Below, piece by piece: positions 10,211 to 18,607 of a DNA stretch of 64,000 nucleotides; position 1 is the stretch's first letter, and every line of letters begins with the position of its first letter. The stretch covers positions 110,748-174,747 of the forward strand of contig NZ_BMFZ01000001.1 of assembly GCF_014639435.1 (NCBI RefSeq). The letters are read 5' to 3'. This stretch comes from Hafnia psychrotolerans (GTDB taxonomy: Bacteria > Pseudomonadota > Gammaproteobacteria > Enterobacterales > Enterobacteriaceae). The translations under genes and the position numbers were made by a program. Under the pieces are notes generated by a model. The model was not told the DNA's origin, made no database searches, and worked only from the letters and a program-made list of their open reading frames with translations.

Positions 10211-10378
10211 ATGCTTAAAAGCCCAAAATTTCAGAGTGGCAAAATCATCCTAATGCTCGCAGTGATAGCAATGTTATCTGGGTGTGTTGCAGACAGCCAT
10301 TTGTGGGGACTAATACCCACATCGACGGATGTGTGCACACATGGTCGTGACAGTATTAGCGGAAGTTGTAGGGACTAG
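10211..10378 (+). CDS. Small lipoprotein of unknown function
   Basis: This 55-residue ORF is preceded by TAGGAATT. It begins with a charged N-terminus and a hydrophobic stretch ending in the lipobox LSGC (Cys25). The mature lipid-anchored peptide is about 30 residues with two further cysteines. Residue +2 after the lipid-modified Cys is Val, so sorting to the outer membrane would be expected under the Lol rule. It lies 25 bases after the YdcA-like gene and just before a strong terminator, as the last gene of a short transcription unit. I do not recognise it. Confidence 0.65.
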   Translation: MLKSPKFQSGKIILMLAVIAMLSGCVADSHLWGLIPTSTDVCTHGRDSISGSCRD

Positions 10379-10392
10379 CATCGTCAGGTATA

Positions 10393-10434
10393 GCAACGTC
10401 AGGCCAATTTTTTACTGCGCCTGACGTTGTTTTG
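10393..10434 (+). terminator. Rho-independent terminator after the small lipoprotein gene
   Basis: AACGTCAGGC at 10395-10404 pairs exactly with GCCTGACGTT at 10419-10428 across a 14-base loop. A short T-rich tail follows. Confidence 0.75.
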
Positions 10435-10445
10435 TGCGCGTGCTG

Positions 10446-10721
10446 TCAGGCTTTGGTGCCAGGCAGTAGTGATTGCGCGCATTTGAAGACGTCTTCGCGG
10501 AATTTCTTTGATGCGTCGTCAAGGTCCGGTGTGCTGTCGACATCGGCTTTGCCTGCGTTGATGGTCTCATTCACGGCAGTTGTGAAAGCATTGTCGTGCT
10601 GTGCATTAATTACATTGCCGACGGTGCCGAACAGAATACGCATGGCCGAAATCTGTACCAGCAGTTCGCGGTTCACGCGTTCCAGCTGATCAATACGTTT
10701 AGCCTGAATATCATCGCTCAT
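10446..10721 (-). CDS. Conserved-looking hypothetical cytosolic protein
   Basis: This 91-residue, acidic, helix-rich protein starts MSDDIQAKRIDQLERVNREL, which suggests a short N-terminal coiled coil. No signal peptide or membrane segment is present. I chose the start at 10721 because AAGGAG lies 6 bases upstream; the open frame extends further upstream, but that part overlaps a terminator. It lies downstream of the DUF3053 gene on the same strand but is separated from it by that terminator, so it probably has its own promoter. I do not recognise its family. Confidence 0.6.
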   Translation of the reverse strand: MSDDIQAKRIDQLERVNRELLVQISAMRILFGTVGNVINAQHDNAFTTAVNETINAGKADVDSTPDLDDASKKFREDVFKCAQSLLPGTKA

Positions 10722-10771
10722 GGTTATCTCCTTAAAAGTAATGGCGCACACCTTAACAAAATATCTGGCAC

Positions 10772-10795
10772 AAAAAAAACCGCCTTGCGGCGGTT
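10772..10795 (-). terminator. Terminator of the DUF3053 lipoprotein gene
   Basis: On the minus strand AACCGCC and GGCGGTT pair around a 4-base loop and are followed by eight T residues. It lies 17 bases past the stop codon of the lipoprotein gene. Confidence 0.85.
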
Positions 10796-10811
10796 GAGTC
10801 ACTATGAGGGG

Positions 10812-11537
10812 TCAGCGCACCATGCTTTGCATCTGTCTACTCAGCTTGATTAACTCGGCGTTCAGCGGCAGTAACTGTTGCTGAATCGCGTTGTATTTAT
10901 CGAGAGTGGCTTGCTTATCAAACTGTAGAGTGTTGCCTGAGATAGTGACTTTTTTGCCCTGAGCTTTGATGAAATCTGATTTGGCGACGACCAGCGTCAG
11001 TACTTTCGGCAGCAGCGTGAATGCCTGTTCGGCCACTTCACTTGGCTGCACGATGACTTTGGTGTAGGCCTGGTCATACACCTTTTTTAGATCATCCGGT
11101 TGTTTCAATGCCGTGTGGCGCGTGTCGGCCTGCTTGCGCAATATCACTAACTTTTCACGCCAATGGGTACTGCTTTCGACCATTTTTTGCAGATCGTCAC
11201 GTTTTTCCAGCAATTTACTCACCGTGACGGTCTCGTTCAGACTGCTGAAAACCGGCCCGAGTGAGGCATTCATTTCGCTGTTCATCTGCTGGTGGAAATC
11301 GGTGATAAGGGTGTAGTCATCGCTGTAAGGGCCAAACTGCTCGCGTTCTTTTTCGGTGAGCGGTGGCACCGAAACCGTCTGCTTAGCGAGAATACGTGTC
11401 TGCAGGAAATCGATAAACGCTTTGCGCTGTGCCGGTTCTTTATCACCGCAGCCGCTGACCGATAGAATCAACATTGCCAGCATCAGTGACAGCATTAAAT
11501 AGCGTATAAAACGGGTATGATTATTGCTGGTGTACAT
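10812..11537 (-). CDS. DUF3053 family lipoprotein (YiaF-like)
   Basis: The 241-residue protein carries a signal peptide ending in the lipobox SVSGC (Cys30). It is followed by DKEPAQRKAFIDFLQTRIL, closely matching the start of the mature E. coli YiaF lipoprotein as I recall it. The motifs EREQFGPYSDDY and HTALKQPDDLKKVYDQAYTK are also shared. The family is DUF3053, with unknown function in the cell envelope. The gene is divergent from the YaiW-type lipoprotein gene, with about 115 bases between them, and ends in its own terminator. The gene could be a YiaF ortholog or a paralog; the sequence here cannot decide. Confidence 0.82.
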   Translation of the reverse strand: MYTSNNHTRFIRYLMLSLMLAMLILSVSGCGDKEPAQRKAFIDFLQTRILAKQTVSVPPLTEKEREQFGPYSDDYTLITDFHQQMNSEMNASLGPVFSSLNETVTVSKLLEKRDDLQKMVESSTHWREKLVILRKQADTRHTALKQPDDLKKVYDQAYTKVIVQPSEVAEQAFTLLPKVLTLVVAKSDFIKAQGKKVTISGNTLQFDKQATLDKYNAIQQQLLPLNAELIKLSRQMQSMVR

Positions 11538-11653
11538 TAACTTCTGTTCCTTGTTTGAGACATCCCAGGCTACAAATATAGACTATACCTCGCTTATCTC
11601 AATCGGTAGGTATGGGTAACTTTATATAAAACAGAATGATAAAACGTGGACGT

Positions 11654-12751
11654 ATGATTCGTTATAAAAGTAAGTACGTACTATCCCTTGCTGCACTGTT
11701 GGTGCTGGCAGGATGCAGCAGTAAAAAGCCGAGTGAACCCGCGGTGAAGCATCCGGCTGACGTAAAAACCCAAATTGTCCACCTGATGCCAGCCAACGTA
11801 TCTGACCGGCAGGGCTGGGCTAAGGATATTACAGCGGCGTTTGCCGCGCAGAATATTGCCCCCACCACAGAGAATATCTGTGCGGTGCTGGCGGTGACAG
11901 CGCAGGAGTCTAATTTTAGCGTTGATGCGCCCGTGCCTGGCCTTGGGAAAATTGCGTGGAAGGAGATTGACCGGCGTGCTGATGCGGTTCATGTGCCGAA
12001 TTTCCTGGTACACACTGCGCTGATGCTGAAATCGCCCAACGGTAAATCATACAGTGAGCGCCTGGATAAGGTGCGCAGTGAGAAAGAGCTGAGCGCCATT
12101 TTTGATGATTTCATCAGTATGGTGCCGATGGGGCAGAAGCTGTTTGGCAATCTCAATCCAGTGCATACCGGTGGCCCGATGCAGGTGAGTATGGCTTTTG
12201 CCGAAGCCCATACCCAAAATTATCCGTATCCGGTGGCGGGGACTATTCGACATGAAGTGTTTAGCCGTCGCGGTGGAATGTATTTTGGCATTCTGCATTT
12301 ACTGGGCTATCCGGCCAGCTACAGCCAGACGCTATACCGTTTTGCCGATTTCAATGCCGGTTGGTATGCCAGCCGAAATGCGGCGTTTCAGCGTGCGGTC
12401 AGCCTGACTTCGGGTATTCCGTTAGCGCTGGACGGTGACCTGATCAACTTCGGTACAGATAGACCTGGTTCGACCGAATTGGCGGTGCGGGTCTTAGGTA
12501 AACGTCTGGGCATGAGCCATTCTGCGATCCGGCGTGCGCTGGAAAAAGGCGATCAGCCAGATTTTGAGCAGTCGTCTTTATATAAACAGGTTTTTGCGCT
12601 GGCAGATAAAGCCACCGCGAAGCGTCAGCCACGGGAAATATTGCCGGGCATCCAATTGGAAAGCCCGAAAATCACCCGCAAGCTGACGACGGCCTGGTTC
12701 GCTAAGCGTGTTGATGAACGGCGGCGGAAGTGTGTGGCGAACGCGGGGTGA
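11654..12751 (+). CDS. yaiW: Outer-membrane lipoprotein of the YaiW/DUF1615 family
   Basis: The protein has 365 residues with a signal peptide and lipobox LAGC (Cys21). The body matches E. coli YaiW along its whole length, for example ENICAVLAVTAQESNF, GKIAWKEIDRRAD, FNPVHTGGPMQVS-type and KITRKLTTAWFAKRVDERRR segments. In E. coli YaiW is a surface-exposed lipoprotein linked to SbmA-dependent uptake of peptides, but no sbmA is next to it here. Two in-frame ATGs are possible, at 11636 and 11654. I prefer 11654 because it gives a normal signal peptide (MIRYKSKYVLSLAALLVLAGC); neither has a strong ribosome binding site. It stands alone. Confidence 0.88.
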   Translation: MIRYKSKYVLSLAALLVLAGCSSKKPSEPAVKHPADVKTQIVHLMPANVSDRQGWAKDITAAFAAQNIAPTTENICAVLAVTAQESNFSVDAPVPGLGKIAWKEIDRRADAVHVPNFLVHTALMLKSPNGKSYSERLDKVRSEKELSAIFDDFISMVPMGQKLFGNLNPVHTGGPMQVSMAFAEAHTQNYPYPVAGTIRHEVFSRRGGMYFGILHLLGYPASYSQTLYRFADFNAGWYASRNAAFQRAVSLTSGIPLALDGDLINFGTDRPGSTELAVRVLGKRLGMSHSAIRRALEKGDQPDFEQSSLYKQVFALADKATAKRQPREILPGIQLESPKITRKLTTAWFAKRVDERRRKCVANAG

Positions 12752-12845
12752 CGCACAGGGTGCATGGGCGATTTGAATAGACGTCTGGCGGTTTATAATT
12801 CTAGAGAATAAAGATCGCCCTATTCAAAGTGTTCTGAAATAAAGC

Positions 12846-12875
12846 TTGCGTCAAATAGTTATCTATGAGTAAATA
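12846..12875 (+). promoter_or_regulatory. Likely promoter of the cold-shock gene
   Basis: TTGCGT (12846-12851) and TAAATA (12870-12875) are separated by 18 bases. Transcription would start near 12882, immediately before a cold-box-like sequence, as in E. coli cspA. Confidence 0.55.
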
Positions 12876-12881
12876 GCTTCA

Positions 12882-13066
12882 ACGGTTTGTCGTTAAGACC
12901 TATTTATGAAAGACATTTTAGTAAAGCAGTTCCTGGTCCAAGTGATATAACAAATCTCTTCTCCGACGAATTTTCTTCTCTAGTGCCCCCATAAGTAACT
13001 CATAATAAAAACAGACCCTCACTGCCCTATGGCATCTAAAAAATAAAATCGAAGAAGGTATTTCTT
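12882..13066 (+). promoter_or_regulatory. Long cspA-type 5' leader with cold box
   Basis: The leader is about 185 bases. It opens with CGGTTTGTCGTTAAGACC at 12883-12900, which matches the E. coli cspA cold box (CGGTTTGACGTACAGACC) at 15 of 18 positions. In cspA this leader folds differently at low temperature and controls stability and translation. It ends with AAGAAGG in front of the start codon. Confidence 0.7.
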
Positions 13067-13279
13067 ATGTCTAATAAAATGACTGGTTTAGTAAAATGGT
13101 TTGACGCTGGTAAAGGTTTTGGTTTCATTAGCCCTGCAGACGGCAGCAAAGATGTGTTCGTACACTTCTCTGCAATCCAGAGCAATGATTTCAAAACTCT
13201 GGACGAAGGCCAAAACGTTGAATTTACCATTGAAAATGGTATGAAAGGCCCATCAGCCGGCAACGTAGTCGTACTGTAA
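13067..13279 (+). CDS. Cold-shock protein, CspA-like RNA chaperone
   Basis: The 70-residue protein is a single OB-fold cold-shock domain. It carries both RNA-binding motifs, KGFGFI (RNP1, about residues 16-21) and VFVHF (RNP2, about 30-34). The opening [20 protein letters not shown] is closer to E. coli CspA than to CspC or CspE. The long leader with a cold box supports a cold-inducible, CspA-type member. As an RNA chaperone it melts secondary structures in mRNA. The gene is monocistronic, with a terminator about 100 bases downstream. Enterobacteria carry several csp paralogs, so no exact symbol is assigned. Confidence 0.92.
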   Translation: MSNKMTGLVKWFDAGKGFGFISPADGSKDVFVHFSAIQSNDFKTLDEGQNVEFTIENGMKGPSAGNVVVL

Positions 13280-13378
13280 CATTGGTCTGTCATATTGTTT
13301 TTAACCTGCAATAGCGATGATGGGGATAACCCGGAGCAGACAGGCAAATAATTAAGACAGCGATGATTACGATACAAA

Positions 13379-13408
13379 TAAACCTCGGTGAAAACCGGGG
13401 TTTATTGC
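13379..13408 (+). terminator. Terminator of the cold-shock gene
   Basis: AAACCTCGGT and ACCGGGGTTT pair (one G-T pair) around a GAAA loop, followed by a short T-rich run. Confidence 0.75.
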
Positions 13409-13617
13409 TCTCTGGAACTGTATTTTTGCTTTATCTGTTTACCAACAGAAAAGTCGGTTTACTCTTAATCTGTTTTCTTACCGGATAAATAAGAGTTTAT
13501 AGCGAGCCTATTTTTCTGTTGTGAAATGGTCATGCTCAGACTGCGCAATGTTGGAGTGTTCGATGAACGCTTGCGCCACAATATGACGACCGGGAAAGTT
13601 ACCGGTACTTATCAATA

Positions 13618-13645
13618 AAAGCTGCGCCCAGGCGCGGCTTTTTTC
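13618..13645 (+). terminator. Strong rho-independent terminator without an obvious gene
   Basis: AAGCTGCGCC pairs with GGCGCGGCTT and is followed by a run of T residues. The 200 bases upstream contain no recognised gene. A 28-codon frame (ATG at about 13532) ends just before the hairpin, so this could end either a very small gene or a small RNA. Confidence 0.7.
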
Positions 13646-13693
13646 GTTTTTGTCCTTCAGCCCTTTTTCGCCTGACTTCGGCAAATTAACGCT

Positions 13694-13850
13694 AAAAAAA
13701 AGCCCGCACTAGGCGGGCAAAATAACAGGGTTCTACAAGGGACTTTCTACACAGGGACATCACACAACTTCTTGATGTCTCTACGTTACCAAACGCTCTG
13801 TATGTTTTTGTCATCGCTCGGTAAGGTTTAGGCAGAAGATGTAAAAGCAG
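13694..13850 (-). ncRNA. Candidate small RNA ending in a strong terminator
   Basis: On the minus strand a GCCCGC...GCGGGC hairpin (13702-13718) with eight trailing T residues ends at 13694. The preceding 130 bases have no open frame, and they contain internal pairing such as ACATCAAGAAGTTGTGTGATGT around 13765. Either this is an untranslated RNA, or the hairpin terminates the small secreted-protein gene that ends at 13913. I could not match it to a known enterobacterial small RNA. Confidence 0.3.
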
Positions 13851-13912
13851 TCTTTAATATTTTTATCACGGCTTCCTGCTTATGATTTCTCGTCCGCGAT
13901 CGATGCTGTTGA

Positions 13913-14113
13913 TTAATTCAGCGTATCGGCAGGAGCAGATAGTTTATTCTGCGCACTGGCGCTGATCGTGGTGTTATGTGGCTCCCCACCTTCATGTGCT
14001 CTGCGGCTCAGTTCTGACGCAATATCCCGCGCGGTTGATGGCTGCGCGGCAACGCTGTTGAATGCCAGAGTGCTGAAAGTCAGAATGAAAAGTACGGCAA
14101 TAGTGCGGTTCAT
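13913..14113 (-). CDS. Small secreted protein of unknown function
   Basis: The 66-residue product has a signal peptide of about 23 residues ending in SVAA, so the mature protein is a hydrophilic, probably unfolded periplasmic peptide of about 43 residues without cysteines. The start at 14113 gives the best signal peptide; a longer frame starts at 14131. It lies between the yhjX-side terminator and the 13.7-kb hairpin and so forms its own transcription unit. The family is not recognised. Confidence 0.5.
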   Translation of the reverse strand: MNRTIAVLFILTFSTLAFNSVAAQPSTARDIASELSRRAHEGGEPHNTTISASAQNKLSAPADTLN

Positions 14114-14188
14114 TGGTACGTGTCCGATCAAAATATGAGTAAATTATGCAGAGGACAGCGCTCAGTGATAACGCTTTAAGCCATAAAT

Positions 14189-14213
14189 AAAGGGAGCGAA
14201 TTATGCTCCCTTT
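14189..14213. terminator. Bidirectional terminator, mainly for yhjX
   Basis: AAAGGGAGC (14189-14197) pairs with GCTCCCTTT (14205-14213). On the minus strand a T-rich TTTATTTATGG follows. It sits 30 bases past the yhjX stop. Confidence 0.75.
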
Positions 14214-14242
14214 CATCATTTTAACTTCTCACAACAACTGCC

Positions 14243-15481
14243 CTATGCATGCTGTGGCGCATTATGCCCTTGCTCTAATTTATTCGGTAGGCGAATTGTG
14301 GCAGACAGAATTAATGACACAATCAGTAACACAGTGATGAAGGTGAAGGTCACCACGAAGCCGCCGAACAGAGAGGCAATCAACGAGCCCATAACGCTGC
14401 CGATACCGAAACCGAGATACAACAGGCCGTAGTTTTTGGTCAGATTATTCAAACCAAAGAAGTCGCTCACCAGTGAAGGATAAACGGTGATGGTCCCGCC
14501 GAAGCTGAAAGCGATACAGGCCACGGAGATAAAGAACAGCGTCTCATTCATGCTGGAGAACAGCAGGATGCTCATGCCCACCAGGGAGATGACTTGCGCC
14601 ATTGAGATCACCCGGATACGCGCCATTTTGTCTGACAGCACGCCAAGGATCAGGCGTCCACTCAGGTTGGCAATCGCGATCACCGTCACCGCATTGGCTG
14701 CCGTGATGGCACTCATATGTACCATACCTTCACCGATATCTTTCGCCACGCCGATGACATACAGACCGCTCATGCAGGCCGTCAGGAACATTAGCGCCAG
14801 CATCCAGTACTGCGGCATGCGAACGGCTTCAGCCAGCGTGAAATCGCGGCTGTTGCTCAGGTTATTCTCATCAAAGGTGACGGTTTTTGCGGCCTGTTTT
14901 GGCGCATCAGTCATCATCAGACCACCGATAATGATCATTACCATCGCCATCACACCCCAGATGATAAAGGTGTTTTCCAGCGAGTTGACCGCCAGTAAAT
15001 GCCCACAAATGAATTTGAACCCCAAACTGCCAAGGCCATAAGCGCCGATGGCACAAGCGGAGATCATTCCTTTGCGTTCCGGGAACCATTTCACACAGTT
15101 GGAGAGGGTCATCAGATACCCGGCACCATCGGCCAGACCGACCAATATACCCGCGCTGAGATATAGCATGATCAGGTTATTGGAATGAGCCGTCAGGGCA
15201 AAACCGACGGCCATCATCACACCGGCTGCCATGGTGACTTTCTTCACCCCGAAACGTTCCTGAAGTTTACCGGCCACGGAAGAAGCAATCGCCAGACCAA
15301 GACTCAGTAAACCGAAAGAGAATGCAACGCGACTGATCGGCTCATCCAGCTTTTGCGACAATTGGCCGTTGAACAAACTCCATGTATAAACAGAGCCGAG
15401 GGCAAACTGAGTAATAATGGTGCCGAACAGTGTCAGCCAACGGGTGCGGTTATAATTCTGCATGCCTGATGTGTCACTCAT
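14243..15481 (-). CDS. yhjX: MFS transporter, YhjX (OFA family)
   Basis: This 412-residue, 12-helix transporter closely matches E. coli YhjX throughout. Shared stretches include RTRWLTLFGTIITQFALGS, VYTWSLFNGQLSQKL, LADGAGYLMTLSNCVKWFPE and MSGLYVIGVAKDIGEG. The family is the oxalate/formate antiporter group of the major facilitator superfamily. In E. coli yhjX is induced by pyruvate through the YpdA/YpdB two-component system and is thought to move a small carboxylate. I searched the upstream region for the YpdB repeat (GGCATTTCAT) and did not see it, so regulation may differ here. The gene stands alone between two terminators. Confidence 0.92.
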   Translation of the reverse strand: MSDTSGMQNYNRTRWLTLFGTIITQFALGSVYTWSLFNGQLSQKLDEPISRVAFSFGLLSLGLAIASSVAGKLQERFGVKKVTMAAGVMMAVGFALTAHSNNLIMLYLSAGILVGLADGAGYLMTLSNCVKWFPERKGMISACAIGAYGLGSLGFKFICGHLLAVNSLENTFIIWGVMAMVMIIIGGLMMTDAPKQAAKTVTFDENNLSNSRDFTLAEAVRMPQYWMLALMFLTACMSGLYVIGVAKDIGEGMVHMSAITAANAVTVIAIANLSGRLILGVLSDKMARIRVISMAQVISLVGMSILLFSSMNETLFFISVACIAFSFGGTITVYPSLVSDFFGLNNLTKNYGLLYLGFGIGSVMGSLIASLFGGFVVTFTFITVLLIVSLILSATIRLPNKLEQGHNAPQHA

Positions 15482-15827
15482 TAGTGGGTTCTCCCGAGCG
15501 AAGTGAAGTCAATTAATCTGTTTGTATGATAAATCGAACTTCGTCAGGTGATCCGTTTGCGGCATGAGATGCCGCGTGACAGGAATGAATTGCATCATTG
15601 GCGGTATGAACGGCGTTTTTTGGCCTAAAGTACGCCGGTAATTTCAGTTAAAACGGCCTTGCAGGCCAGTCAGGTGGCAGGTTTTGTTTGATCTGGGTCA
15701 TGCTTTGCGATGTTAGTTTTATGGCGTTGATGTGATCACCCCAACGTGAATATTTTTTCGCCAGCCCCTTTCTATAAAAGGCTCAAGTGATAGGATGTGG
15801 CGCAACTTTCATGCTAGGAATATTCTT
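15482..15827. other. Divergent control region between yhjX and a periplasmic protein gene
   Basis: These 346 bases separate two divergent genes and should hold both promoters. Apart from a small GGCCTTGCAGGCC palindrome near 15655 I see no recognisable operator or gene. Confidence 0.4.
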
Positions 15828-16193
15828 ATGTTCAGGTTGGGTGCTTTGGTGGCGGTTTTACTGGCGCTGACTTCTTTTTCAGCCTCTGCGGTTACGGTAT
15901 ATAAATGCGTGCTGACACACAATGTGCAGGCGGCAGACGGAACGGAAACTGCAACTGTGATCAATAAAGATGCACATGTATTTGATGCAGGAAACACTTT
16001 CACCTTCTCGCCAGATGGGGCCAAAATGGCCACCAGCCCAGAGTTGACCGATATTATTGGTCAAAATAACCAGCCGATGAAAGCCGGGACAGAAAATAAC
16101 CTGATGTATATTCACGTTAAAAATAGCTTTGTCGTCGCCACTGAGAGTGAAGGTTACGTCTATGGCGACTGCGTGCAAATCAGCACAAAATAG
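15828..16193 (+). CDS. Periplasmic protein of unknown function
   Basis: The 121-residue protein has a signal peptide of about 21 residues ending in SASA. The mature domain is about 100 residues and probably beta-rich. It has one cysteine near each end (YKC and YGDC), positioned to form a disulfide that closes the domain. The start at 15828 is chosen because AGGAA lies 7 bases upstream; the frame is open 33 bases further. It is a single-gene unit with its own terminator. I do not recognise the family. Confidence 0.65.
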   Translation: MFRLGALVAVLLALTSFSASAVTVYKCVLTHNVQAADGTETATVINKDAHVFDAGNTFTFSPDGAKMATSPELTDIIGQNNQPMKAGTENNLMYIHVKNSFVVATESEGYVYGDCVQISTK

Positions 16194-16216
16194 GTATTAA
16201 GTCCGGGCAGACTGAA

Positions 16217-16243
16217 CCTGGCCACCGTGCCGGGTTTTTTATT
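16217..16243 (+). terminator. Terminator of the 15.8-kb periplasmic protein gene
   Basis: CCTGGC pairs with GCCGGG (one T-G pair) across a 6-base loop, followed by six T residues. Confidence 0.7.
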
Positions 16244-16410
16244 GTCCAGTGCAGGTATGATCGAAGTATTCATAAATAGAAACATTACTGCCACTTCATT
16301 AGCACACTTCTGGTAGTCGCTCTCGCGCTTACGGGCTAGACTTGCGCACTTTTCGCCTCTGCGCTTTATCTACCGCATAAGAAACCGACCAGAAAGGTAC
16401 TTGCCCACTT

Positions 16411-18360
16411 ATGGCTCTACTCAATGACGAAATCCGTGACCACACCGCCGAGTCCGTTCTTTTCGTCCGCCGGGCCGTCATTGCCTTTGTGGTGGTGATA
16501 CTGCTCTCAGCCATTCTGGTGTTCAACCTGTATCATTTACAGGTAGGAATGCATGATTTTTACCAGACTCGCTCCAATCAGAACGATATAAAAATGCTGC
16601 CCATAGCGCCGAGTCGAGGGCTGATCATGGACCGTAATGGCGTGATCCTGGCGCGTAATATCACCCTCTATCAGATTGAGGTGATCCCTGGCAAAGTGGA
16701 TGATCTGAAAGCCACATTACGGGCGTTGACGCCAATTATTGATCTGACCAAAGATGACATTGATGCTTTCCATGATGCGATGTACCACGGGCGGAAGTTC
16801 GCCGAGATTCCGCTGAAACTGGCACTCAGTGACCTCGAAGTCGCACGTTTCTCCGTCAATCAGTTCAAATTTCCCGGCGTGTCGATCAGCACCTATCAGC
16901 AACGGCAATACCCTTACGGCGCGGAGCTGGCTCATGTGGTGGGTTATGTCTCTAAAATTAATGATAGAGATGAAAAACGGCTTGAAAAAGAGGGCATTTC
17001 CGAGAACTACGCCGCCGATCATAACATTGGTAAGCTAGGCATAGAGAAGTACTACGAAAATATCCTGCATGGTCACACGGGATACCAGGAAGTCGAAGTG
17101 GATAATCATGGCCATATTGTCCGCCTGCTGCGAGAGGTGCCACCGCAGGCCGGCCAAAATATCTATCTGACACTGGATCTTGGTTTACAGCAGTACATTG
17201 AGAAAGTGCTTAAAGGCCAGCGGGCAGCCGTGGTCGTAATGGATCCGCGCGATGGCGGTATTAGGGCGATGGTATCCAGCCCGAGTTACGATCCCAATCC
17301 GTTTGTTAACGGTATCTCCAGCAAGCAGTACCGTGCCTTGCTGAAAAATCCGGATCTGCCGCTGATCAACCGTGTGACGCAAGGCCTCTATCCGCCAGCA
17401 TCTACGGTCAAACCTTTTATGGCGACGTCGGCACTGTTTGCTGGGGTGATCACGCCGCAAACCACTTTCTTCGGCGCACCCACCTGGACTCTGCCGGGAA
17501 CCGACCGGCATTATCGCGACTGGCTTAAAACGGGCCATGGTCTGCTTAATGTGACCAAAGCCATTGAGGAGTCCGCCGATACCTTTTTCTATCAGGTGGC
17601 CTATGAGATGGGTATTGATCGCATTCATGAATGGCTGACTAAATTTGGTTATGGTCAGCCCACGGGTATTGACCTGGACGAGCAGTACAGCGGCTTATTA
17701 CCCAGCCGTGAGTGGAAAATGCGCGTCCACAAGAAAGTCTGGTATCAGGGAGATACCGTGTCAGTGGGCATCGGGCAGGGTTATTGGGTGGCGACGCCGC
17801 TTCAGATGGTGCGCGCGTTAAGTGCACTGGTGGACAACGGCAAGTTGAAAACCCCACATCTCCTTTATTCGAGCAAAAAGGGTAAAGTCATCACCCCGTA
17901 TATACAGCCGCCCGCCGTGCAAATTGCCGATCCGAAATCACCTATCTGGGCGCTCGTACGTAACGGCATGTTTGGTATGGCGAACTTCCCCAATGGTACC
18001 GGCTATAAGTTATTTCATACCGCACCGTATCAGATCGCCGCAAAATCAGGGACATCGCAGGTCTTTAGCTTAGGCGAGAACGAGACTTACAATGCCAAGA
18101 TGACGCCGGTCCGCCTGCGTGACCACATCTTTTATACCGCGTTTGCACCCTATAAAAATCCGACGGTAGTGATGGCGCTGATTTTGGAGAACGGCGGTGG
18201 TGATGGTGTGGTGGCGGGTCCGACAGCCCGGGCGATCCTGGACCATATTTTCCTGCCGCCTGAAGCTGTGGCGAAATGTGATCCTGCCAAGGTGGATAAT
18301 CCAGCCAACTGTGAGCAGGACGTTCCTACTGCGGCTGGGTTAGGTTTCAGTGAACATTGA
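16411..18360 (+). CDS. Second penicillin-binding protein 2 (MrdA paralog)
   Basis: The 649-residue inner-membrane peptidoglycan transpeptidase is closely related to E. coli PBP2 (633 residues). It has a short cytosolic tail and one membrane helix (about 20-45), then the pedestal domain with IAPSRGLIMDRNG. The transpeptidase domain has all three motifs: SxxK at Ser331 (PASTVKP), SAD at 388-390, and KSGTS from Lys545. The catalytic machinery therefore looks intact. It differs from a standard mrdA by its setting: no rodA, rlmH or rlpA neighbours, only a terminator upstream and the glmY control region downstream. The C-terminal tail contains two extra cysteines (about 632 and 642). Salmonella has a comparable extra copy, PBP2-SAL, used at acid pH. 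By analogy this may be a condition-specific elongation enzyme, which is inference. That it is a paralog, not the only mrdA, is also inferred from context. Confidence 0.88.
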   Translation: MALLNDEIRDHTAESVLFVRRAVIAFVVVILLSAILVFNLYHLQVGMHDFYQTRSNQNDIKMLPIAPSRGLIMDRNGVILARNITLYQIEVIPGKVDDLKATLRALTPIIDLTKDDIDAFHDAMYHGRKFAEIPLKLALSDLEVARFSVNQFKFPGVSISTYQQRQYPYGAELAHVVGYVSKINDRDEKRLEKEGISENYAADHNIGKLGIEKYYENILHGHTGYQEVEVDNHGHIVRLLREVPPQAGQNIYLTLDLGLQQYIEKVLKGQRAAVVVMDPRDGGIRAMVSSPSYDPNPFVNGISSKQYRALLKNPDLPLINRVTQGLYPPASTVKPFMATSALFAGVITPQTTFFGAPTWTLPGTDRHYRDWLKTGHGLLNVTKAIEESADTFFYQVAYEMGIDRIHEWLTKFGYGQPTGIDLDEQYSGLLPSREWKMRVHKKVWYQGDTVSVGIGQGYWVATPLQMVRALSALVDNGKLKTPHLLYSSKKGKVITPYIQPPAVQIADPKSPIWALVRNGMFGMANFPNGTGYKLFHTAPYQIAAKSGTSQVFSLGENETYNAKMTPVRLRDHIFYTAFAPYKNPTVVMALILENGGGDGVVAGPTARAILDHIFLPPEAVAKCDPAKVDNPANCEQDVPTAAGLGFSEH

Positions 18361-18386
18361 TTGTTCCTGTTGAGGCTGGAGAGCGG

Positions 18387-18500
18387 TGTCTAAAAATGAC
18401 GACAAAAGGCCACAGGGAGTGTCTCAAGATGGAGACATTTAACTCATTGATTTTAAATGATTTTAAATTTCATGTCGTTGTGTGTTGTTTTTTGGCGACA
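18387..18500 (+). promoter_or_regulatory. Three GlrR binding sites upstream of glmY
   Basis: The GlrR consensus TGTC-N10-GACA occurs exactly at 18387-18404 and at 18420-18437, and with one mismatch (TGTT) at 18483-18500. The sites are 33 and 63 bases apart, about 3 and 6 helical turns, so all face the same side of the DNA. E. coli glmY also has three such activator sites upstream of its sigma-54 promoter. Confidence 0.85.
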
Positions 18501-18607
18501 CTTTATTGAATTTTCACGTCGTGTTGTTCATTTTTAATGAGGCATTAAAACGCAGAGTTTTTATTAACCCAATAAAAACAATGTATTATGGGTTTATTTT
18601 AAAGGTT

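Noticed and set aside
13532..13618. 28-codon plus-strand frame before the 13.62-kb terminator
   Set aside because: It has no ribosome binding site and no recognisable sequence; it is kept only as one explanation for the orphan terminator.
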